A stretch of DNA of 64,000 nucleotides. Origin: Mikania micrantha (Eukaryota > Streptophyta > Magnoliopsida > Asterales > Asteraceae). The notes below the pieces were generated by a model. That model saw nothing but the letters and a program-made list of their open reading frames with translations, did not search any database and was not told the origin of the DNA. The first letter of the stretch is position 1. Every line of letters starts with the position of its first letter. The position numbers were made by a program, and so were the translations under genes. The stretch lies in the NCBI GenBank assembly GCA_009363875.1, contig CM018694.1, positions 558,001-622,000 of the forward strand, given 5' to 3'. Positions 23,455 through 35,400 of this stretch are shown in pieces.

Positions 23455-26400
23455 TATCTATTAGTAACATCTTTTTCTGGTTTCTTACCCTCTAACACTG
23501 CATCTAGGCCTGTAAACGAACCGAACGAACACGAACACAGGCATGTTCGTGTTCGTTCGTTTAAACTTAACCGAACACGAACACGAACACGAACACCTTA
23601 ACGAACACGAATTTTGTGTTCGTGTTCGTTTATTAAGAAAATGAATATGTTCGTGTTCGTTTATGTTCGTTCATTAATAAATTAAACGAACTGTTCATGA
23701 ACATAAACGAACACAAACGAACTAAAATAAACGAACAAACATAAATGTACATTTTTTTAACACCATTGAACAATCATAAACGAACATGAACACTATTGAA
23801 CAAGCATAAACGAACACAATTGAACAAGTATAAAGGAACATAAACGACATGTCTCTTAAATGTAAATACATATCATTCGTAAATTTGTCAGTTAACCGAA
23901 TAAAAACTAACATTACATAGTTAATGAACATAAACGAACATTAACGAACACAAATAAACGAACATAACCGAACTGTTCATGAACATAAATAAACGAACAT
24001 AACCGAACTGTTCATGAACATAAATAAACGAACACAAGGTATGTTCATGTTCGTTCATTTAATTAAACGAACACAAATTTTGTGTTCGTGTTCGTTCATT
24101 TATTAAATAAACGAACATAAACGAACTCCTTACCGAACAGTTCACGAACAGTTCATGAACTGTTCGGTTCGTTTACAGGCCTAACTGCATCCAAGTCTTT
24201 CTGATATGTTAGTGCCTCAATCTACATCTTCCACCTACCAAATTATTGTTGGGGTTATCACACACACACTAACACACACACACAGAGGAAAAAGCGATAA
24301 ACGACACGAGATTTAAGGTGGTTCGGTCAGAGTGACCTACGCCCACGGGCTGCAACTAGGTATTTTATTATTATGCACAATACGAAGATTACAATAACAT
24401 GATTAGGGTATATATAGAGATACAATTAGGTTAAACCAATAAACGGATCGGGCTTAGGGCCGACTGCCCTAATTTGCCCCAAGGCCTACGTAAGCCTAAT
24501 AATCTTCCACTCGGAGACCTTGCGATAGAATCAAGCCCGCCATCCAAGGCACACAGCAACCCCATCATCCAGTAACTTCAGTAATCTTTAAAACATACAG
24601 GAACAGAAGTCTTCCAGATACAATTCCCAAGAACAAACCAAACTTCAAACCATGTATCTTCGATCAACAATTACACTAGCTGCAACGACCTTTCTCATCA
24701 GTAACTTGAAAGGACCATTAAGGCCTCAGAAGGCCCTAACTCAGTCATAACAGACCATGTTTTCTCATCCTCAATCCCAACTGATTCCTATAGACTCGAA
24801 CCATTAAATACAGGGGTCCTTAGAGGAACACTCCCCACTAATAGCAACTTCCCAGGAGAGATTTCATTCGGTTTCCTGGTCTTCTGAACCCAACGTCGAC
24901 TTCCTAACTGTGTCCGAACACTCCTTATGCTCCCACTGTTACGAAAATCCCGTCTATGTTCAGACCTTCGAATATGCTTAAGCTGATTACTGGAGCCCAT
25001 AGTCCTTTGCTGTAAACTGAACTCTTTTAACTCTCAAATCTACGAGCCCGACTTTGGCATTCGTCTTAAAAGGGTTAGTCACATCCCTAGACGGAACAAG
25101 CATCAAATACAGCGACCCAGTCTTCAAACCTTTGGCAATCACAAGATTCTTCTTCACGACCTTCCACGTTCCACTACCAAACCTTGTTCATCCGAGTGCC
25201 CAACGGAGATCAACTTCATTTCAAGCCTCGTAACTCTGACATTACACTAAGTCCAAGTAGTACCCAAAGTGGTGACAAGATCCAAATCCTCCATGCCAGT
25301 CACATCAAGATCTTCGCCATTTTCAAGCCTAACTTTACCAAAATCACCTTCTTTAATATTCCGCACATGGTTGTAGAAGTCGCTAGGTGCTAGTCGGGCG
25401 GCGAGGTACCGCCTAGGGATTAATCGGCGCTAGGTGGATTGGAATTTTTATATGTAATTTTACAAATATATATTATATACACACATCAATATCAATAATT
25501 TAATATAATATTTCAAATAATTTAAAAAATAAACTTAAAAATACTAAGTCAAGTATTTCAAAGTTCAAACTTAAACACCAAGTTCGAAGTTTAGAGTTAA
25601 ATTTCGATGTTAAGTGGCTGGATTCGATGTTTCAGAGACATATTAAGGATTTTGGGTTAAGAAATGTCTAAATAATCATGAAGTTGGTCCCTTTTTACCA
25701 TAAAAAAGTCAAAAAAATTCAAAAAAATCGAAAAAAAATAAAAAATCTGACTAGGCCGCCTAGGCCAAAATTGACACAGTAAATGGCCGCCTAGCGCCGA
25801 TTTATACAACAGTGATTCCGCATGCCATCATTGCTATGGGTAGCATGAAATGATCCATCGGAATCCATGACCCAGGACTCCACACTGCTCTCACTACAAA
25901 GTATCAAAGCATCATCATCAGAATAACTTACTTCAGCAGTGTTCAATCCACCAGAATTCTTTGAACCTCCACTAGAATTCTTATTCGGACATTTACACCT
26001 GTAATGTCCCTTTTCGTTGCAGTCCTAACAACGCACACTAGGCCGAGCTTTAGGCGAGCTCCTGTCTCGAACCTTGCTGCTCCCACTATCTCGGCTATTA
26101 TCCCTTCCACTGCCAACACAAAACATCTCAGAAGAAGATCCCGCTTTAGCATACCTTCGATGAACATCTTTGCCTAGTACCAAATCCCGGATTTTCTCAA
26201 ATGTCAAACCGACAGTTCTCACAGAGTTGGTAACAACAGTCACCATCCAGGACCAACTATCAGGCATCGAAGATAGCAATAGTACAACCTTAGTCTCATC
26301 ATCGAATTTCATTCCCACAGATGATAATCTGGACAGAATGGAACTCAGATTATTAATGTGCTCGATAACTAAGCTTCCTTCTCTCATCCTCATAGTAAAC

Positions 26401-29400
26401 AACTCTCTCATCAGGAACACTTTGTTAATTGCAGACGACTTTTCATACATATTTGACAACGCTACCATCATACCACGAGCAGTGGTTTCAGACATGATGT
26501 TAAACGCGACGTTTCTCGTCAATGACGATGTAATAATGCCCTTTGCTTTCTTGTTTTTGGTATCCCACAGAGCTTCAGCAGCTCTCTCCATTTTCTCCGG
26601 TTTTTTCGTCTAGTACCATATCCAAGTCTTTTTGACAAAGTAATGCATCCTTTTGCATTTTCCACCAACTAAAGTCCGAACCGTCAAACTTTTCGATCGA
26701 GAACTTTCCGTCTGCCGTCATAATGACAAACGGAATCTGATTAAAGCAACACGGTTCCAAAGTTGATAATACGTTAGTCAAATGAAGCAGACTTAACCCG
26801 GTACCCAAACAAAACCTTTCACCCGCGATATCAAACCCGATAACACACAAAATGAACTCGATCGGACAAACCCGAACACCCCTGACCCGAATAACAGGGG
26901 AAGCGATGAAAAAAACCCTAAACGGCTGCAATCTAAACGATTCAGGTCGGAAACAGACTTTTCTGGTCGGAACAGGTTCGCCGGAACCCTAATCTGGCAG
27001 TGACGGCGTCGGAACCTTAATTCAGCGAGAATGGCGGCGGTAGCCTGGTCGGAAATAGGCCAATTGGAGATTGATTTGACTCGCCGAAACCCTAGAGCAC
27101 TACTTGACGGCAGCAACAGTAGATTCCCATTAGTCGGCGACGGTAATAGGTCTAGACAACCCTTAACCGTGTCTAAAACACGAGACTTAGGTCATATTAC
27201 CCCAAATGTTGGAGTAGAAACCCTAAAACTCGAATGACGGCAACGACTAAAGACCTTTGCGTCGGCTGAGAAACCCTAATCTAGGGCGGCGACGACAAAC
27301 ATTCCAGAAACCCTAATCGCGATTTCTTTCAGATCTGGTTCAATTAGAACCTCTGAACAATGACCGACGAATGGTGGTCAGAAACCGGCGACGACTCCAG
27401 TGACGGTGGCAGCAGCGATTCCGGCAGCAGCGGTGGTGGTTAGTGGTGCAACCAAGAACCTAAGCTCTGGTACCAGTTGTTAGGGTTATCACACACACAC
27501 ACACTAACACACACACAGGCTAAAGCGATAAACTGTTGGAATTAATCATAATGTTCACAACAAAATAAAAGGAATTAGCAGCTGAAAGTTAGGAGTTTAT
27601 TTTTGGTCTAAATATATGAGTTTATTACTATTTTGTTTTTGTTATGAGTCTTATATTTGGTATGCTTATGTTTAGGAGTTTTCTTTTTAACTTAAAGGCT
27701 AAGTTAGGGTTAGAGGCTATATATATGTATCCTGTGATTTGATAAAGGACAGAATATGAAGCTGCAATAAAAGAGTCGATCATGGTTTGATCAAACACCA
27801 TTTTTCTGTTTCATCTTTTCTTTTTGGTTACTCTTCTAGTTAGAGCTTAAGGGGCTCTTAATATCAGGTATGAAGTAGCAGCAGGAAGACGTAGCAAGAA
27901 AACAACAAGAAGAAGAATCGATCGAAGAAGCAAGAAGGCAGTAGATGTGTGTTTCGTGAGCAGCAGACCACAAACAAGAGCAGAAGTTGATCACAATTTT
28001 ATGTGATCAGGCTGAGAAAGAAAGAAAAAGTAAGAGAGCATCAAGAGCAACAAGAACCCGATCAACAATAGCAAGTTGATTGGATCAGGCAAGAAGCAAG
28101 AAAACCGAAACCTAGTGTTCTTGATTAGCAGTAGAGATAGCAAGAAGCAAGAGAGTTTAGCAAGAGCAAAATAGCAAGTTCAGCAAGGAAAACATCAAGC
28201 AAGAAAGAAAGATTAGCAAGCAACGGAAGCAAGAAATTCAGTAAGATAAGCAACAATTGCAAGAAGCAAAGAAGAACAACAAGAAGCAAGGAAGATTTGC
28301 AAGAAATAGCAAGTTTGAAACAAGAACAACAAGAATAACAAAAATATGGCAGAAAATAATGCAGTTGTACCAATCCGTGAGCAGGGAAACGTGTCACTTC
28401 AGTGCCCGAAGTTGACTGATTCGAATTACATCCATCACCTGGGCAATCCTGATTGAGCAGATTCTAAGGGCGTATGGTCTTTGGGAGTTAGCAAGCACGG
28501 AAGTAGCAGTAATAGATGGAAAGAAAACAACAAAAGCTATGATATTTCAAACTTTGCCAGACAGGTTGCCCAATATTCAAGTGCAAAAGAGGTATGGGAT
28601 TCTATCAAGGTTCGATACTTGGGGGCTGATCTAGTTCAAAAGGCATGTTTACATACATTAAGGAGTGAACTAGAGGCTTTAAAGATGAAGGAGAATGAAA
28701 CCGTGGATGAGTTTACCGGCAAGTTGAGTAGTGCAAGGGCAAAGTTTAGAAGTCTTGGTTCACACCTTAAGAATAAGGTAATTGTGAGAAACTTATTGAA
28801 CTCGATGTCAAAGAAAGTTTTACCAATCATAGCTTCTATTGAACAATATTTTGATGTTGACAAGATGCCATTTGAAGAAGCAGTGGGTAGAATAAAGGCT
28901 TTAGAGGCACGAATCATGAGTCATGATGAACCGGATGAGAATGATCAAAACAAACTTCTACTAGCAAGTTCAAGTGACCAAGAAAATTGGAATTATGGAA
29001 AGGGACGAGGTGATTACAATCAAAGTCGTGGAAGGGGTCAAGGAAGAGGTTTTGGTAGAGGAAGAGGAAGTAAAAACAAAAATGAGTTTAGGTGTTATGA
29101 ATGTGGTAAATTTGGTCACTTTGCATATGAGTGCACCAAGTGGAAGGAGGTAGTATCTCATCTTGCTCAATTTGGTGATGATGGGAATCTGGCATTATTG
29201 TGAAGGGCAAATGTGAACATTTAATGATTAAGGGGGTGATTGTTGGAATTAATCATAATGTTCACAACAAAATAAAAGGAATTAGCAGCTGAAAGTTAGG
29301 AGTTTATTTTTGGTTTAAATATACGAGTTTATTACTATTTTGTTTTTGTATGAGTTTTATATTTGGTAAGCTTATGTTTAGGAGTTTTCTTTTTAGCTTA

Positions 29401-32400
29401 AAGGCTAAGCTAGGGTTAGAGGCTATATATATGTATCTTGCGATTTGATAAAGGACATCATATGAAGCTGCAATAGAAGAGTAGAGCATGGTTTGATCAA
29501 ACACCATTTTTCTGTTTCATCTTTTCTTTTCTTTTTGGTTACTCTTCTGGTTCAATCGTTGGCATCCTGGGCTACATAAATGACACGAGAGATTTAACGT
29601 GGTTCGGCGACCTACGTCCACGGGCTGCAACTAGGTATATTATTATTATGCGCAATACGAAGATTACAATTACATGATTAGGGTATATATAGAGATACAA
29701 TCAGGTTAAACCAATAAACGGACCGGGCTTAGGGCCGGCTGCCCTAATCTGCCCTAAGTCCTACATAAACCTAACAATTATTTCCCGTTAAACTTCTCTA
29801 TCGTGACCATTTTGTCTTCTGCCGTAGCAATAGCTAAAACGAAACTGATCGATAGACAGAGACATACACAACGATGGTTCGAACCTGAACTTAACGGCTG
29901 TTATACTAAACATTGTTAACAAAGCAATCTATCCAATGTGAAACAAAATAACAACTTGAATAATAAAGAAATTGAAACTTTAACTGAAACAATAAAAACT
30001 GATAACTTGGTAAGCTGATCGCAGTTTCGGTTATCGGTCTCTTTTGTTTTAAACAGTTGTTCTTCGAAAAATAGAACTAATTTCAGCTGACAATTGCTGA
30101 GAAACTGAATATAGCATTAACGGTGGTGCTATTGGTGACAATTTTGGTGATTGGTTGCTTTTGAAAATAACTTCCAAGAAAACTTGGATCGACGATGGCT
30201 GGAATAAGTCGTAGCAGGCAATCTATGTTTTCCTGCAGCAGCGAAATGACCTGTTGCAGGCTATTAGCGGATACGGTGGAACCCTAGTTGTGACTTGTGG
30301 TAATGCATCTAAAAAAAACTAGCTCTAGCGACTGGTGATACGGCAGCAAACGGTGGTGGCAGCGGCAGCTGACGCTGGTTCAAACGTGGTGTTCTCTTGT
30401 GATCCCAATTAAGAGTCGTGACTCTGATACCATTTGTGTATCATTTGTTTGGGAAACACACACACAAACCCGAACACACTCACACACATAAAAACAATAA
30501 AGAACACGATGGTTCTTATTGAGGTCTTAAAATTATTACAACTACAAGATCAATATATATAGAGTAAAACTAGGGTTTAGGGTTAGGGTCGACTACCCTT
30601 TTCTCTTCCCTTTTGTTTTTGTGTTTATAACCAAGGCCTATGCACCCAACAGGCAATTGTTTAGTTTATTTTTTATAAACTTTGGCTATTAATCTTAGCA
30701 TCGTTCATGTGTGGGATGGCCTACATGTTAGTCGAGGAGAATGAGGAGCATCAAACATGCTTTTTGTATATAGCTATAAAAATTTCATGCATTTTAATTA
30801 AGGTAATGGAAATTTGTAGACTCCTCTTTTTGTATGTCACTTCATTGCTAAATTTGCTTGTTGGGCCAATGAAGGCCGTCAACTATCCCATATGCCCACA
30901 CGAATTTTTTACTTTGTCTAAGTATGCTTTACAATCCTTCTTAAGAATGGGGAATGCTTGTTTGTGAAGTTTCTTGTAGATTTAGCTAGGTGCATAAGAT
31001 GAATCTATTCTAAATGAGTAATCAACAACAAAATGGCGGTGCTGATCGACAAATAGTTCTAGGCCATGTGTCTTGCTTTATGGAAGCATATAATTAGTGA
31101 CCCGAGTTGATTGACCAATAGTTCTAGTCATGAATCTTGTTTTATGGATGCCAGTGTTCTAAAAGTCGGTTCGAGGTTTTTTACAAAATCGGTGGTTAAT
31201 CGGAAATTGGCCAAGTTAACAAAAATCAGACTAGTTGGTTAAAGGGATCTAGTTGGTCAAAAGTTGTTTTTGTTTTGGGTTTTAACGACTTTTTTTGGGT
31301 CCTTTCGATCAAAACTGGTCGATTTTTTTGAAAAATTTATACTTATTTTTAAAGATTATATGTAAAGATTTGGTGTGTGTGTGTGTGTATATATATAATT
31401 TTGAAAATTTACATATAAAATTCCAATCGATTTTCCCTAGTTGGTAGGTATCTGATCTCACCTCCTGACTAGTGCCTAATTATTTCTACGACACTGACTG
31501 ACACATATATTAATATTGAGCTTAATTTTTTTTATTTGTCAAATATTTACAGCTGCACCTTATGAGAGTCATATAAGATGGCATCCATTTTGCGTGTATA
31601 CGGATTGCAATGAAAATGTTTTTCATCCATGCCCTTTTGACTAGTTATGCAAATTGTGAAAAGAAGTACTAGTTTTTCTTTGTTCATGACAGATGCAACA
31701 TTTGACTTTAGGCAGTCTAATAGAAATTCTTGATCAACAAACAAATATTTTATAAATAGACAATTGAGGACCTGGATCAGTCTTACCAATATCTTAATAT
31801 AATTTATTAATCTATTTGGTATCTCTCCCATAAAGCGTTTGTTGCACCTATTTGAATAACCTATGGAGCTAGTAATAAAAAACATGATTTTTTAACTTCT
31901 AGTTTTTTCTCAAGAATTTTGTATGCACCTCCTCTTTTTTCCAGCCTCATTATATTTCTCTAGTAAACACTCTTATCATAGCATTTTACAGCAATGAGGT
32001 AGAGCGTGTCATGATGGCCTTATTTGTGAAACTTTAAGTTATACATTACTTTCCAAACCATTGATTTTATAAAGGCAAGCTAGTAAAACCTTTTTCTTTT
32101 CACAATGTTATTGTGCAGCAATATTGGCAGATGAGATGGGACTTGGTAAGACTATTCAGGTATGTTTGTTAGGAATTTTTTTTATGCAGAAAGCCAAGAT
32201 GATCTGTTTTTGTATTTATTGTCATTTTGTTATGTAATTAGGCGATAACATACCTTACTTTGCTAAACCACTTGGAAGATGACCCGGGACCTCATTTGAT
32301 TGTTTGTCCTGCTTCTGTTTTGGAAAACTGGGAAAGAGAACTCAAAAAATGGTGTCCTTCATTTACAGTTCTTCAATACCATGGAGCTGGAAGATCAGCT

Positions 32401-35400
32401 CATTCTAAACACTTGAACTCCCTATCCAAAAGTAGAATGCCACCTCCATTTAATGTCATTCTTGTTTGTTACTCACTTTTTGAACGCCACAGGTTAGCAG
32501 TTCTGCATTTATATTTGCTAGTTTAGGCTAGAGATTGCAATTTTTGCTCATTTCCTTAAACATGTGTCGATCTGGGTCATGTTTTATTTTTAACAGGTCA
32601 AATTAATAGTTGCTAAAAGCGGTACAAATGGGGCCCGGGGGGGGGGGTTGGAGGGTAGTCGCCTAAGAGTATTTTTTTTTATTTTTTATGATAAGCTATA
32701 TTCTTATTGATATGATTCCACTTTTGTCTCGTATTATAAGACATTCGTTATTTTAAGAATATTTAAAGATATTTGAAAAAAACAATCTGGGTTTGGGTTA
32801 ACCCATTTTTAGTTTAGACTTTTTGTCGTGTGTTTAAGATTCTGTTTACAGTGCACAACAGAAAGATGACCGCAAAGTTCTGAAACGTTGGAAATGGAGT
32901 TGTGTTTTAATGGATGAGGCTCATGCTTTAAAGGATAAGAACAGTTACAGATGGAAAAACTTGATGTCAGTTGCCAGAAATGCCAACCAGCGTTTAATGC
33001 TTACAGGGACTCCTTTGCAGAATGATCTACATGTATGCTTTATATATTTCTTTATTGAGAGTATTAAAAATATTAGTCTCTTGGTTTGTTGATTTATAAT
33101 TTGATTGCAGGAGCTATGGTCATTGTTGGAGTTTATGATGCCTGATTTATTTGAAACAGAAGATGTTGACTTGAAAAAGCTGTTAAATGCGGAAGACACA
33201 GAATTGATAACTCGGATGAAGTCAATCTTGGGCCCGTTCATTCTAAGACGCTTAAAATCAGACGTTATGCAGCAATTAGTTCCAAAGGTTCAAAAGGTAT
33301 GCTATATTAACGTGCTTGTAAGAAGATACCTTACCTTTGGGAAACTTCCATGTTAACTATTTACTCTCTATCTATTAAGAAGATTAAGTGTGTTAATCTC
33401 CATGCTCTAGAAGATACCTTTCTATTATGGACAACGAAATTAGTTTTTCATAGTATGAATGGTCACAATTAAATTTGGTTAGCTTTGTTTGGTGTGGTTC
33501 CAAACTATTAGGCCTAGATTGGCACTCGGAAGAAAGAACAACACACATGCACAAACCGATTAACACGCAAACCAAACCAACAAAAAGTAAATGCCATGAA
33601 GATTTAACGTGGTTTGGTCGAGGTGACCTATATTCATGGATTGCATCTAGTGTTTATCTTTTATTACTCAAGGTGCTAAAAAATTACAATTACATAGCAG
33701 GGTATATATATAGACAAACATTAGGTTTAATAACTTAGGGATTAAGAAACTAATTTAGGACTAAAATAGATAATTAAAAGCCAGCTCGAATTTCTTTGTT
33801 TCTCCACGCCAGTCAACAAGCCCAAAGGCTTCATAACCCAACACAAACACGTTGGCTTGACCTCTAAACACTTTTTTGCCTGAATTGTTTGTCTTTTTAT
33901 GCTATTTGTGTGTCTAATGTGATTACAAAAGTGATATTGTTCGATACTAAGTTCTGTTTTTTTAATGGGTGGAGATTTGCATCTCTAGCTTCTGTAATGC
34001 AACAGCCTTTAAGCTTGGTGTTTTTAACCTAGACTAGCTCAAATGAATTTGATGTTACCTTGTAAAAAATTAGAAGTACCCACTTCTAAAGTAGTGTGTG
34101 AAATGGATGAATGTATTTGATTTCATATCATTTTATTTGCTATATGTTTTTTTTGTTTTTTGTATTTAATGTATGAATTGTTTTATGCTAGGTTGAATAT
34201 GTTCACATGGAAAAAGAACAAGGAAAAGCTTATCAAGAAGCTATTCAGGAATATCGTGCAACTGCACATGCTCGTATGGCCAAGTCTGCTCATCTTCCTC
34301 GCCGTCAGATTTCAAACTACTTTGTTCAGTTCAGAAAGGTTTCTGCATCTGTAACTTGTATTTATAAATTTCTCTGATAAAATTGTTGCGTTAAATATAT
34401 TTTGTTATAACACCATGCAATTTTTATACCAGATTGCAAATCATCCTTTACTGGTAAGGCGTATATACACAGATAAGGATGTTGTTCGATTTGCTAAAAT
34501 GTTACGTCCCAAAGGCGTATTTGGTGTTGAATGTACCTTGGACAGAGTAATTGAGGAGCTTAAGAGTTACAGCGACTTTTCTATTCACAAGGTAATTATA
34601 ACTCTCTAGTTTCTTTCTTAGGGTTTGCTTCCTCGCTAACTACTTTGTCTACCGTGTAATACAACAACACGTGCTTTGTCTACCGTGTAATACAAAATAG
34701 TTTAATACAAAATAATAATAAGAATAGTGATAATAATAATAATAATAATAAGAATAATAATAATAATAATAAGAGGAGGAGGAGGAGGAGGAGGAGGAGG
34801 AGGAGGAGGAGGAGGAGAGGGGGGGGGGGAGGGGGAGGGGGAGAGGGGGGGGGAGGAGGAGGAGCCTAAAATAAATTAAAAAAGAAAACCAAATAAACTT
34901 GGGAGGGGAGGGGGGGGGAGGGGGGGAGGGGGAGGAGGAGGAGCCTAAAATAAATTAAAAAAGAAAACCAAATAAACTTGAGTTAAACTGTTTGGCAAAT
35001 TGTAAAACATCTAGTCCCTAATATGGACGTCTATTAGGCTTTTATAGTTAATATTTTAAAAGTGATAATTTTACCCTTCAATAAAAAACAAAAAATGTTT
35101 GAAACTTCATAACCCATCGTTTTTATAAATTAAATAAAAATTCCCATGGGTCCCACCACCACCACTGCTTAGGTTTAGCAGCCGACGTTTTTCGATGACC
35201 ACGTTGGGCAAAAGTTCTGGTGGTCCACCACCACCCACCACAACCCAACCGCATGTTTAACCAATTAATCCAATCTTGCAAGTATTCCGGCAAATTATCT
35301 GCCCCTTATCTTCTTGTCAATGTCAACCAGACGGTGACCAGCAAATTGTAGTGATATATGAATTTGACCCGCACCCACCCACACACACACACTAGATCAT

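Larger units (their letters stand above)
24247..29776 (-). mobile_element. Ty1/copia element B, inserted in gag of A
   Basis: The left LTR (24247-24501) and right LTR (27479-27533 plus 29577-29776) are flanked by the perfect 5-bp duplication ATTAT (24242-24246 and 29777-29781). On minus the 5' LTR ends in CTAACA and is followed by the primer site TGGTACCAGAGC (27465-27476), then gag. The pol genes are missing: gag and the start of protease run straight into a non-coding 3' interior ending in the polypurine-like GAGTGGAAGAT. It carries two further insertions, a hAT-like MITE (25366-25814) and element C inside its 5' LTR. Confidence 0.9.
21400..30651 (-). mobile_element. Ty1/copia element A, outer host of the intron 2 nest
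   Basis: On minus, an LTR (30435-30651), a tRNA-Met primer site (30421-30432) and the start of gag (ATG at 29810, VTIEKFNG) are followed by the insertion of element B. Gag then resumes at 24246 and continues, broken by further insertions, to a zinc knuckle and a protease start near 22200-22540. 21400-21690 resembles the 3' interior of element B and probably belongs to A. The 3' LTR was not found, so the left edge is uncertain. Intron-resident and thoroughly broken. Confidence 0.7.
20630..32118 (+). other. CHR19 intron 2, 11.5 kb, filled with nested transposons
   Basis: Bounded by GTATCT and GTGCAG. It contains a SINE, four or more copia-type LTR elements or remnants nested in each other, and hAT-like elements, described separately. 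20630-21400 and 30652-31140 hold no recognisable gene. The short plus ORF at 30707-30967 resembles nothing I know. Confidence 0.9.

Noticed and set aside
30707..30967. 86-codon plus ORF in CHR19 intron 2 as a hidden gene
   Set aside because: No recognisable domain, no conserved context, inside an intron; left uncalled.
32620..32830. GGGTC/GACCC-type palindromic words here, at 38395-38780 and 47350-47620, as one MITE family
   Set aside because: The words are suggestive of decayed hAT-like elements, but I could not find ends or target duplications.
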